Under the pieces are notes generated by a model. It ran no database searches. It saw nothing but the letters and a program-made list of their open reading frames with translations, and was not told the origin of the DNA. A stretch of 6,898 bases of DNA from positions 1-6,898 of the forward strand of contig JABMDG010000070.1 of NCBI GenBank assembly GCA_015904045.1, written 5' to 3'. The position numbers and the translations under genes are program-made. The stretch is from Nitrospira sp. (GTDB lineage Bacteria; Nitrospirota; Nitrospiria; Nitrospirales; Nitrospiraceae). Shown one piece after another: positions 1 to 5,464 of the stretch. Position 1 is the stretch's first letter. Each line of letters begins with the position of its first letter.

Positions 1-56
1 GCCGACGTCGGTGGCGGTGCGGACTGCTTCGAGTTTGCTTTTCATGCCGCCGGTGC
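1..56 (-). pseudogene. proB: Internal fragment of glutamate 5-kinase, cut at its N-terminal side
   Basis: Read on the minus strand from about 56 down to 1, the bases encode TGGMKSKLEAVRTATDVG. This matches the conserved glycine-rich motif (GTGGM.TKLEAA..A...G) near residue 210 of glutamate 5-kinase, the enzyme that phosphorylates glutamate in the first step of proline synthesis. Upstream of the motif the same frame stays open but reads CDRTEPCIRC, which does not resemble the kinase, and the first Gly of GTGGM is Cys. The kinase homology therefore stops at about 56, exactly where PilZ homology begins on the other strand. The remainder of the gene, if present, lies left of the window, so whether its 3' half is intact is unknown. 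Only about 18 residues support the call, but they are distinctive. Confidence 0.62.
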
Positions 57-317
57 AACGGATGCACGGTTCAGTGCGATCGCACACCCCTTGTGGGGGC
101 AGAGGTCCGAGTCAGTATCCTCCTCCCGAACCAGAGGCAGGCCCTGTCCATTGAGCGCGGTACAATCAAATGGGTAGATGGCTATCAGTTTGGCGTGGAA
201 TTTCGGCGCCTCGCCCTGGATTGTCGGCAACGGCTCAATCACACCTTGCGCAAGGCACTCATCCATCGCCTGAAGACGCACTCCAGCCGGCCAGGCCAGT
301 CAAACGTGCCGACCTAA
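57..317 (+). pseudogene. PilZ-domain protein, C-terminal part only
   Basis: The plus-strand frame from 57 to the TAA at 315-317 encodes NGCTVQCDRTPLVGAEVRV, then a stretch of beta-strand character ending WVDGYQFGVEF and RQRLNHTL. This is the pattern of the second half of a PilZ domain (…G.V.WV.G..FGVEF..L....R..L), a cyclic di-GMP-binding module. The N-terminal part with the RxxxR motif and the first half of the D/NxSxxG motif is absent. Upstream of 57 the sequence changes to minus-strand ProB, and the frame there reads cysteine- and arginine-rich nonsense. A GTG at 93 could start a 74-residue product, but it would lack the c-di-GMP-binding residues. I read it as a truncated gene joined to the proB fragment. 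Confidence 0.6.
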
Positions 318-466
318 CGACAGGCCACAACCAAAAATGTAGCAGGCGTCTTATTCTCGAGGCACACGTCACGCCAATCGCCTAAGCCATCCCCAGTAGC
401 CGCCACGCACCTTCCAACTGTTCTGTTTCCCGGCCTTGAGCTTGAATTTTGCCTGCCCTGATGGCG

Positions 467-1159
467 TTACTTCGGGGCCTGTAACGCGTCCTGCTCTTGT
501 CCCTCCACTACCGGCTTGAGATAGATCTCCACCCGACGGTTTTGGCTGCGGCCGGCGGCGGTGGTGTTACTGGATTCGGGCTGGGCTTCTCCACGGCCCT
601 CGGTCCGAACACGGCTGGGATCGACCCCAGCGCCGGTTAGGGCATTGGCAACTGCTATGGCGCGACGCTCCGAGAGTTGCCGGTTGTAGCTATCGCTCCC
701 CTGACTATCGGTGTGGCCGATGACATGGACCATGGTGCTGTCGTACTGCTTCACGACGCCACCAAGTTTCGCGAGTGCAGCGCTGAAGGAGGATTTCACG
801 TCCGAGCTGCCAGTCGAAAAAGAGGCCTCGCTTTTCAGGTCGACTTCGATAGAATTGTCAGGGAGTTTTCTCAATTCCACATCGTTGCCGGCCAGTTCTT
901 TCGCCAACTGTTCTTCAATCGCCTTCTTTTGTTTATCCATGTAGAGTCCGACTCCACCTCCGGTCAGCACGCCGACCGCTGCACCAATAGCGGCGCCACG
1001 TCCGCGATTCTTACTGTCGATGGCGGCACCAGTGCCGGCACCGACGACGGCTCCGATGGCGGCGCCGATTTTCGTTTTCTGATACGGGTCATCGACGCAA
1101 CCGGTCATCAATGCCAATCCACACACCCCTACAATGCCCTGACGAAACACCTTTTTCAT
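467..1159 (-). CDS. OmpA-family lipoprotein with glycine-zipper segment (YiaD-like)
   Basis: This 230-residue protein is probably anchored in the outer membrane and tethered to peptidoglycan. It starts MKKVFRQG and has a short hydrophobic stretch ending in a lipobox (LMTGC, lipidated Cys at residue 21). Residues about 31-73 form a glycine zipper (repeated GAAIGA/GAAVG and TGGG patterns). Residues about 105-214 are an OmpA C-terminal domain, with the peptidoglycan-contact signature HVIGHTDSQG (145-154), the NRQLSERRA helix (159-167) and NRRVEIYL near the end. The ATG at 1159 is chosen because a strong GGAGG lies 7 bases upstream and the signal sequence begins there; an in-frame extension to 1204 has neither. 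The gene is divergent from the NTF2-like gene. Order and length match YiaD-type proteins; the specific role is not shown by the sequence. Confidence 0.93.
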   Translation of the reverse strand: MKKVFRQGIVGVCGLALMTGCVDDPYQKTKIGAAIGAVVGAGTGAAIDSKNRGRGAAIGAAVGVLTGGGVGLYMDKQKKAIEEQLAKELAGNDVELRKLPDNSIEVDLKSEASFSTGSSDVKSSFSAALAKLGGVVKQYDSTMVHVIGHTDSQGSDSYNRQLSERRAIAVANALTGAGVDPSRVRTEGRGEAQPESSNTTAAGRSQNRRVEIYLKPVVEGQEQDALQAPK

Positions 1160-1237
1160 CCTGATTCCTCCATAGAGTACGAACAACAAGGCAAGACCGT
1201 CCAAGTCAGGCTAGACCCCGCCACTAATCGATGGGGC

Positions 1238-1266
1238 ATTTTATCGAGGGGACAAGACAGAGTCGA
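1238..1266 (-). promoter_or_regulatory. Candidate sigma-70 promoter for the OmpA lipoprotein gene
   Basis: On the minus strand a TCGACT -35-like box (1261-1266) is separated by 17 bases from a TAAAAT -10 box (1238-1243, five of six consensus positions). Transcription would start near 1231, giving a leader of about 70 bases before the ATG at 1159. Assigned by eye on box match and spacing only. Confidence 0.35.
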
Positions 1267-1470
1267 GGATTTCTCATTCTTTTCATTCCCCTCTCATTCC
1301 ATTTCCTCTTTGTGCTTCTTGCCTTCCCGCTCCATTTCTTTCCTGCCTTTTCGAATTTCTCGCTCTACCTCGCATCAAATCTTGAACCGTGCACAGCATG
1401 GGAAGAAACTCCATCTTGTCATCCGCCAACCTGGAAACTACCCTCCGCTCCCGCTCCTTTTTCTGCCGCC
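1267..1470. other. Non-coding pyrimidine-rich tract between divergent genes
   Basis: The plus strand from about 1268 to 1371 is overwhelmingly C and T, with loosely repeated CATTCC/CATTTC/CTTTCC units, and stays C-rich to about 1470. Open frames across it on both strands give low-complexity peptides (Phe/Ser/Leu-rich or Arg/Glu-rich) with no recognisable family, so I do not call a gene. It lies upstream of both divergent promoters. Confidence 0.5.
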
Positions 1471-1476
1471 ATTCAA

Positions 1477-1505
1477 TTGACACTACTTACAAAGCCCTGT
1501 AGTTT
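1477..1505 (+). promoter_or_regulatory. Candidate sigma-70 promoter for the NTF2-like gene
   Basis: A perfect TTGACA (1477-1482) is followed after 17 bases by TAGTTT (1500-1505), a weak -10 box with three of six matches. A start near 1512 would leave a leader of roughly 48 bases. The leader contains GAGGGAG about 6 bases before the ATG at 1560, a good ribosome binding site. Confidence 0.4.
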
Positions 1506-1559
1506 TCCTGTGGCTTCTTCCGTTCCGGATTCGCACCTGTTACTCAGAGGGAGTCCTTC

Positions 1560-2123
1560 ATGATCCATCTCGGACTTGTCGCATGGTGGAGTCTGGTACT
1601 GTTCACCGGTGCCGCTATAACTGCAGCCGCTTCGGAATCGTCTGATCCGGAATCGGCCATCCGCCGGATGGTGCGCGCCAATGCCGAGAAGGATCTTCCG
1701 ACCCTTTCCAGACTGATGGCCCACGACGCCGATATCATCAGTTACGGGGTTGCAGGACGGAAATACATCGGATGGCCGGAACTTGAACAGGGAATCCGCG
1801 ACGAATTTGCTAATGCTCAGAAGCTCGAAATTCCGATCCATGCACTCACCGTCTGGACGAAAGGCGATCTGGCTTGGTACGCAATGGAGCTCGACTACAT
1901 CCGCTATGTCACGGACGGGGCTGTGCTCAAACGAACCGTGCTCCCCATGAGGGAAACCGGTGTACTCGAACGTCGTGATGGCCGATGGCAACTGTTGTCA
2001 TGGCACGAATCGTTTCGTTCCGCTCAGCTAGATGGCCCCCTTGCCCGACCACTGGCTGTGCTACCACACCGGCCGACCGGCAAAGTCGATGCATCTTCTC
2101 TTCCCGATATTAGTGGAGAGTGA
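1560..2123 (+). CDS. Secreted NTF2/SnoaL-like (DUF4440-type) protein, probably shortened by a nonsense codon
   Basis: This 187-residue product has an N-terminal hydrophobic segment (residues 3-22) ending in Ala-Ala-Ala before SES, a plausible signal peptidase I site, so it is probably exported. Residues about 28-155 have the NTF2-like alpha+beta pattern of SnoaL/DUF4440 proteins: an opening helix (SAIRRMVRANAEKDLPTLSR), HDADIISYG, a WPELEQGIRDEF helix, then the strands LTVWTKGDLAWYAMELD, MRETGVLERRDGRWQLLSWH and a closing Trp-His. Such domains may bind small ligands or form dimers; no activity can be inferred. The ATG has a GAGGGAG ribosome site. The frame ends at TGA 2121-2123 just after DISGE, yet the same frame continues with a conserved-looking domain (see 2124-2417). 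This stop may therefore be a recent nonsense mutation in a longer, roughly 285-residue protein. Confidence 0.85.
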   Translation: MIHLGLVAWWSLVLFTGAAITAAASESSDPESAIRRMVRANAEKDLPTLSRLMAHDADIISYGVAGRKYIGWPELEQGIRDEFANAQKLEIPIHALTVWTKGDLAWYAMELDYIRYVTDGAVLKRTVLPMRETGVLERRDGRWQLLSWHESFRSAQLDGPLARPLAVLPHRPTGKVDASSLPDISGE

Positions 2124-2417
2124 GAGGTTCTCGAAGTTGAGGATGACAAACGCTACAAGGCGACGCTGGACAAATACGGGAATGGCCCCTACACGCAGCA
2201 CGGCGGCCGTTTCACCACCATCACGATCGCCAACCGGCTGTGGCAGGGTACATGGGAACAGCCAGACAATGACCGTGAGGGAGGGTTTGAAGTCCTTCTC
2301 TCAGAGGACGGCACCCAGGCCAATGGGATATGGTGGTATTCCAGGGTCGGCACTCACACCAATGTCCCTCCACGCGAACACGGCGGCACCTATCACTGGA
2401 AGAGACTACCTCGTTGA
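2124..2417 (+). pseudogene. C-terminal domain continuing in frame past a TGA stop of the NTF2-like gene
   Basis: The 97 codons after the TGA at 2121-2123 remain open in the same frame up to TGA 2415-2417. They encode a protein-like sequence, not random: GNGPYTQHGGRF, ANRLWQGTWEQPDNDREGG, FEVLLSEDG, GIWWYSRVGTH and a Tyr-His-Trp-Lys-Arg ending, rich in Trp and Gly as in a beta-sheet domain. It has no ATG or ribosome site at its beginning. Reading the stop as TGG would give DISGEWEVLEVED, a natural ISG.W lead-in for such a beta domain. I infer one ancestral gene (1560-2417: signal peptide, NTF2-like domain, beta domain) broken by one substitution. TGA is not recoded here, since this frame and the exporter gene both end in TGA. 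The family of this domain I do not recognise by name. Confidence 0.6.
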
Positions 2418-2449
2418 CTCTGCCGCTGTAGTCAGATACGTACCTACTC

Positions 2450-3046
2450 ATGCCTGTCATCGATACCGCCCACGTCCTGTTTGTTGTTGAGGTCCTCGGC
2501 GTGCTGGCCATTCCGGGACCGACGAACTCGCTCCTGTTCATATCGGGAATGTCGCGCGGCTTCCAGGCAAGTCTGAACCTCATTCTTGCCGAAGTAGGAG
2601 CCTATCTTATTTCAATATCGTTGTTGGTATTGGCGCTGGCACCGCTGATACGAACGTATTCCACAGTGCCCCAACTGCTCCGCGTGGCCTGCAGCATCTA
2701 TCTGATACATCTGGCCATTAGACTGTGGCGATCGGGAGGGCAGAAAATTCAGGATTCTCATCCGATCACCGTGCGACACGTCTTTTTTACCACATTGATG
2801 AACCCCAAGAACTTGATCTTTGCTTTCGGCATCTTTCCCATACCCAGCGCGGGAGCGAGCGAGCTGCTCCTCTACTTGACCGGGTTCTCGGCCATCTGCA
2901 TCGTAGTGGCTAGCGGTTGGATCGCAGCAGGAGCCCTGATTCAGTCAAACGCCGCGCAGCGGATTCGCCTGGAATGGGTGTATCGCGGCGAAGCGTTCCT
3001 GCTCGGCGGATTCGCGATCGCGATCTTCGTGTCTGCATACTCGTGA
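2450..3046 (+). CDS. LysE/RhtB-family amino-acid exporter
   Basis: This 198-residue integral membrane protein probably exports amino acids or related metabolites using the proton gradient. About six hydrophobic segments are visible (roughly 7-31, 42-68, 75-93, 112-132, 137-162 and 178-196). The family hallmarks are present: PGPTNSLLF followed by G(x)SRG at the end of the first segment (22-37), and the mid-protein NPKN (118-121) preceding the fourth segment. Length is typical (about 200). No clear Shine-Dalgarno precedes the ATG at 2450, but the start fits the family's usual short N-terminus before the first helix. It lies 32 bases after the interrupted NTF2-like gene on the same strand, with no obvious promoter between, so the two may be co-transcribed. 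The substrate cannot be read from the sequence. A palindrome TCGCGATCGCGA lies within the gene at 3012-3023. Confidence 0.88.
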   Translation: MPVIDTAHVLFVVEVLGVLAIPGPTNSLLFISGMSRGFQASLNLILAEVGAYLISISLLVLALAPLIRTYSTVPQLLRVACSIYLIHLAIRLWRSGGQKIQDSHPITVRHVFFTTLMNPKNLIFAFGIFPIPSAGASELLLYLTGFSAICIVVASGWIAAGALIQSNAAQRIRLEWVYRGEAFLLGGFAIAIFVSAYS

Positions 3047-3133
3047 CAAACAGACCGCCTCAAGCGGTGTGGGAAGTAGTTGTTCGAAACTCCGCAGCTA
3101 ATAGAGCATCCGCGTATGCTTGATTGAGTGGTG

Positions 3134-3173
3134 GAGTACTGACTACGCGAACCTCACATACACAGGAGTACTC
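3134..3173. repeat. Spaced inverted repeat GAGTACT / AGTACTC
   Basis: GAGTACT at 3134-3140 and AGTACTC at 3167-3173 are perfect 7-base inverted copies, 26 bases apart, in the non-coding stretch after the exporter gene. No T-run follows, so it is not an ordinary terminator. Its significance is uncertain. Confidence 0.4.
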
Positions 3174-3213
3174 TGAAGGCGCTGGCAGGTACCACGTTTA
3201 CCGCAAGACAATG

Positions 3214-3274
3214 CGCTGAAATTCAGCGAGCGTATCTCGTTTTCAGATTAGTCCACTTCACGGGATACGCTCGC
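3214..3274. repeat. Nested inverted repeats (palindrome plus 14-base stem-loop)
   Basis: CGCTGAA-A-TTCAGCG (3214-3228) is a perfect 7-base palindrome with a one-base centre. Overlapping its end, GCGAGCGTATCTCG (3226-3239) pairs with CGGGATACGCTCGC (3261-3274) across a 21-base loop; the stem is perfect but for one G-T pair. The two folds share bases 3226-3228 and would compete. There is no adjacent run of T. It could be a small RNA structure, a regulator or recombinase site, or an element end. It lies about 170 bases beyond the exporter stop and 40 bases beyond the 3' end of the small membrane peptide gene. Confidence 0.55.
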
Positions 3275-3314
3275 GAGACATGACGGAGAGATTCTACCGG
3301 TCTACTCTGCACTG

Positions 3315-3398
3315 TTATGTTCCTTTCTTGTAGACCCATATGCCAACGCCCGCAAGCCCAAGCAACGCGACTGCTAATGTAAAAAGGTTCATATCCAT
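3315..3398 (-). CDS. 27-residue single-pass membrane peptide
   Basis: On the minus strand an ATG at 3398 opens a frame of 27 codons ending TAA at 3315-3317. The peptide starts MDMNLF, has a continuous hydrophobic segment from about residue 5 to 23 (FTLAVALLGLAGVGIWVY) and ends in a positive KKGT tail. This suggests one transmembrane helix with a basic end in the cytoplasm. A strong Shine-Dalgarno, AAAGGAG, sits 5 bases before the ATG, better than those of most longer genes here. The membrane helix, positive flank and ribosome site together make translation likely. I do not recognise a family; peptides of this form are often small subunits or modulators of membrane complexes, but nothing nearby identifies a partner. 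Confidence 0.65.
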   Translation of the reverse strand: MDMNLFTLAVALLGLAGVGIWVYKKGT

Positions 3399-3564
3399 GA
3401 TCGCTCCTTTCGTTTTACTTCGTTCGATTGCCTTACATAGACCATAAGCGCTTCTCGACTGCTTAGCGAGAGTTATAATGTTCATCATCTAGACGACGCA
3501 GTGCCGCTACCCCTTCTTCATGATTTCAATCACTTGACCAACGCTTGGAACAGGCCTCATGACA
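3399..3564. other. Non-coding stretch between the small peptide gene and truncated proA
   Basis: No convincing gene is seen. A short minus-strand frame ending in a TAG near 3512 reads MRPVPSVGQVIEIMKKG, with no ribosome site. A weak 5-base stem (TCTCG 3453-3457, CGAGA 3467-3471) is present. The stretch must hold the promoter of the small peptide, but I could not pick clear boxes. Confidence 0.4.
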
Positions 3565-4353
3565 CTAATCTAACCTTGGAATAAAGAAATAAAACAGATT
3601 ATGTGCACTGATTCCCCATCCATTTTTTCGAATCTCCTCTCTCCTGGTACGTCCCTCAACAAGCTTCATGAGGGATTCGCCGCCGCGTGGAATAATCAAA
3701 TCGATGTACCGATCTTGCTTGAGCAACACCGGCACCAGCTCGCGATCTGCCCGCTCGACGAAGGTGATCGATCCGGCCGGCACACCCGCCTTTTCGGCTG
3801 CCTCGGATAAGATGGCGGCGATGGCGCGGTTGGAATGAATCGCTTCGCTGCCGCCCCGCAACACACACACATTCCCGGACTTCAGACACAGCGCCGCTGA
3901 ATCCGCGGTGACGTTGGGACGCGACTCGTAGATAATACCGATGACCCCGATCGGGGCGCGAACACGCCCCACCTGCATCCCGTTGGGCCTGGTCCACATC
4001 GCAGGCCCCGTTCCCAAGGGATCCGGCAATTTAGCCACTTCGCGGATGCCGGCCGCCATCTCAGCGATCCGCTTCTCTGTCAAACGCAGACGATCCGCCA
4101 TGGCTTTTTTGGCCGGATCGGTGCCAAACGCATCAAGATCTATTTGATTGGCCGCAAGCAGCTCATCCGTCTTGCTTTCGAGCGCCTCAGCCATTGTGAG
4201 CAAGGCTTGATTTTTCACGGCCGTTGATACGGACGCCAGCTTCCTCGACGCCTGTTTGGCCTTGACCACCAGTTCCTCGACATATTGCGGGATCGGCTTC
4301 AGTTCCTGAACCGGCTCGATGCTCTCGTCCTGTTTTTGTAATTCTGTATTCAT
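3565..4353 (-). pseudogene. proA: Glutamate-5-semialdehyde dehydrogenase (gamma-glutamyl phosphate reductase), 3'-truncated
   Basis: The first 233 or so residues are clear ProA, the enzyme that reduces gamma-glutamyl phosphate with NADPH in the second step of proline synthesis. Visible family blocks are PIGVIGIIYESRPNVTADSA (134-153), LKSGNVCVLRGGSEA (157-171) and DLIIPRGGESLMK (218-230). After about residue 233 (near base 3655) the similarity stops and an unrelated basic and aromatic tail runs to a TAG at 3565. The total is 262 residues against a usual 415-430. The lost half includes the catalytic cysteine block (normally G-V/C-CHVYVD) and the oligomer domain, so the product should be inactive. 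The ATG at 4353 fits the family's usual N-terminus; an upstream TTG at 4410 falls inside the candidate promoter. It follows the pseudopilin-like gene after 88 bases on the same strand. Confidence 0.85.
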
Positions 4354-4388
4354 GACAGACGGTGATCTGATAATGGCGCTCCGCGCAA

Positions 4389-4418
4389 AGCATACCCCGC
4401 CCCTCTCCAAGGGGTCAA
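4389..4418 (-). promoter_or_regulatory. Candidate sigma-70 promoter of proA
   Basis: On the minus strand TTGACC (4413-4418) is followed after 18 bases by TATGCT (4389-4394). Transcription would begin near 4382, about 29 bases before the proA ATG. This would let proA be transcribed apart from the secretion genes upstream, and argues against the TTG at 4410 as start. Assigned by eye. Confidence 0.4.
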
Positions 4419-4441
4419 GGTAACTGGATCACCCCCGCTCA

Positions 4442-5065
4442 CTAGGAAGTGGTGGGAGGCGGAGGAGTCACAGGCGGCGGAGCCAAGTTTGTGGGAGGCA
4501 ATGGAGTAGCTTGGCCTGATCCGCCTGGAACGGTAGACTGTCCTGGAGCACTCCCCGGAGGTAGCGCCCCAGGCAGAACAAGTGTCGGCATCGATGGGTT
4601 GGGAAACTGGAACACCCAGTCGTAATACGTCGGCTTTCCTTCAAAGTGGCGAACCACGAGCGGGAATGCACGCTGCTTGATCGGCTTACTCCGGCTTTTG
4701 CTGCGAACTCCCATGATGCCGCCCGTGGGCGCCCGTAGAAAATCCCATTCTGCCCGACCGACTGGATCCAGGTACACCTTTCGGAGAAACGGCTTCGGCT
4801 GTTTGGTCAACTCGGCCAGCGTTTGCGGATACACTTCACCGGGCATGACTCTTCCCGCTTTCTTGGTGGCGGAATAGAGGGCAAGGGCATTCTGTATTTC
4901 AATGCCTTTGGCGAGCAAATCCGCTTCCTGCTCCCGTTGCACCATCGTCTTCCATTGCCGAGCTGCCACGGACATCGCGACGCCCATCACTACAATGGCG
5001 ACCATCAGCATGACATAGGAGAATCCTCGCTCCCCCTGCATCGCTGATGTCGAATGAATCCGCAT
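4442..5065 (-). CDS. Pseudopilin-like (type II secretion/type IV pilus) protein with proline-rich tail
   Basis: This 207-residue protein has a short basic leader ending Gly-Glu-Arg-Gly, a prepilin peptidase site before Phe15, and a hydrophobic helix (about 15-36, FSYVMLMVAIVVMGVAM). After cleavage it would join a pseudopilus in the inner membrane. Downstream, QREQEADLLAKGIEIQNALA (44-63), YPQTLAEL, the LRKVYLDPVGRAEWDF block, GGIMGVRSKS and YYDWVFQF follow the pattern of GspG-like pseudopilin relatives found beside GspF. The usual Glu at mature position 5 is Met here. Residues about 160-207 are a Pro/Gly/Thr-rich low-complexity tail. The ATG at 5065 lies 12 bases after the previous gene's stop, with only a weak AGG upstream; Met9 (5041) is an alternative start. 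Major versus minor pilin cannot be settled. Confidence 0.82.
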   Translation of the reverse strand: MRIHSTSAMQGERGFSYVMLMVAIVVMGVAMSVAARQWKTMVQREQEADLLAKGIEIQNALALYSATKKAGRVMPGEVYPQTLAELTKQPKPFLRKVYLDPVGRAEWDFLRAPTGGIMGVRSKSRSKPIKQRAFPLVVRHFEGKPTYYDWVFQFPNPSMPTLVLPGALPPGSAPGQSTVPGGSGQATPLPPTNLAPPPVTPPPPTTS

Positions 5066-5077
5066 AGCCTGCCCCGC

Positions 5078-5344
5078 TTACTCTTGAGAAGGCGGTTGCT
5101 CTTCTGATAACAGCACGGTTTGATCGATGCGAGCACCGGTATGACGAATCGTTACGCTCTCCGGCGTGATGGCCTTCAGCACCAGATGTTCCTCGACGCG
5201 GTCTCCGACTTTCCCGACCATGACCTCTTCATTCTTACTGAGCACGGCAATCTCCCTGCCGGGCTTTCGGTTGTCGCCCAGCCGAAGAAACCCAAGATAC
5301 TTATATTGTGCCAGCTCTGCCTTCGAGCGCCTGTTTCGAAACAA
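5078..5344 (-). CDS. Short GspC/PilP-like secretion protein, N-terminus uncertain
   Basis: The core YKYLGFLRLGDNRKPGREIA, then VLSKNEEVMVGKVGDRVEEH and LKAITPESVTIRHT, resembles the periplasmic beta domain shared by GspC, GspP and PilP proteins, which link the inner-membrane platform to the secretin. Position between gspF and a pseudopilin gene supports this. The open frame is only 88 residues from a TTG at 5344 that has no properly spaced ribosome site, and no transmembrane or lipoprotein signal precedes the core, unlike the family. In the next frame an ATG at 5399 has GAGG 6 bases upstream and encodes MARSVARPSLADVLVSQ before diverging. One frameshift near 5345-5355 would join the two and bypass the TAG at 5357-5359. 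The gene may thus be frameshifted or N-terminally decayed. Stop TAA 5078-5080. Confidence 0.6.
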   Translation of the reverse strand: MFRNRRSKAELAQYKYLGFLRLGDNRKPGREIAVLSKNEEVMVGKVGDRVEEHLVLKAITPESVTIRHTGARIDQTVLLSEEQPPSQE

Positions 5345-5464
5345 CTCCCTGGCTGACTAACACGTCAGCCAGAGACGGTCTGGCAACACTACGCGCCATG
5401 AGATACCTCGTGCACCGCTGTAGACATATCCCCTACCACCGCCATCAACCGTACCATCTTGAAT

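Noticed and set aside
74..85. GTGCGATCGCAC palindrome, with a second GCGATCGC at 3014-3021
   Set aside because: Two copies in the window, at least one inside coding sequence, are not enough to argue for a HIP1-like repeat system.
42..281. 79-codon open frame on the minus strand opposite the PilZ fragment
   Set aside because: It shows no family pattern, while the plus-strand frame over the same bases matches PilZ; it is an antisense shadow.
369..476. Minus-strand frame ending at 369-371 that reads GKQNSWKVRGGYWGWLRR near its end
   Set aside because: It has no start codon or ribosome site of its own and begins inside the OmpA gene in another phase; no family recognised.
677..1480. 267-codon plus-strand open frame over the OmpA lipoprotein gene
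   Set aside because: It is the reverse-strand shadow of the OmpA gene, then runs into the low-complexity pyrimidine tract; no motif or ribosome site.
2121..2123. TGA as a selenocysteine or reassigned Trp codon
   Set aside because: No SECIS-like stem was evident right after it, the expected residue looks like Trp rather than Cys/Sec, and other frames here end normally in TGA.
2032..2490. 152-codon plus-strand frame across the end of the NTF2-like gene
   Set aside because: The peptide is Pro/Arg/Thr-rich without any family pattern; the frame continuous with the NTF2-like gene gives the convincing protein sequence here.
3054..3068. ACCGC-CTCAA-GCGGT hairpin just after the exporter stop
   Set aside because: Only five base pairs and no T-run; too weak to call a terminator.
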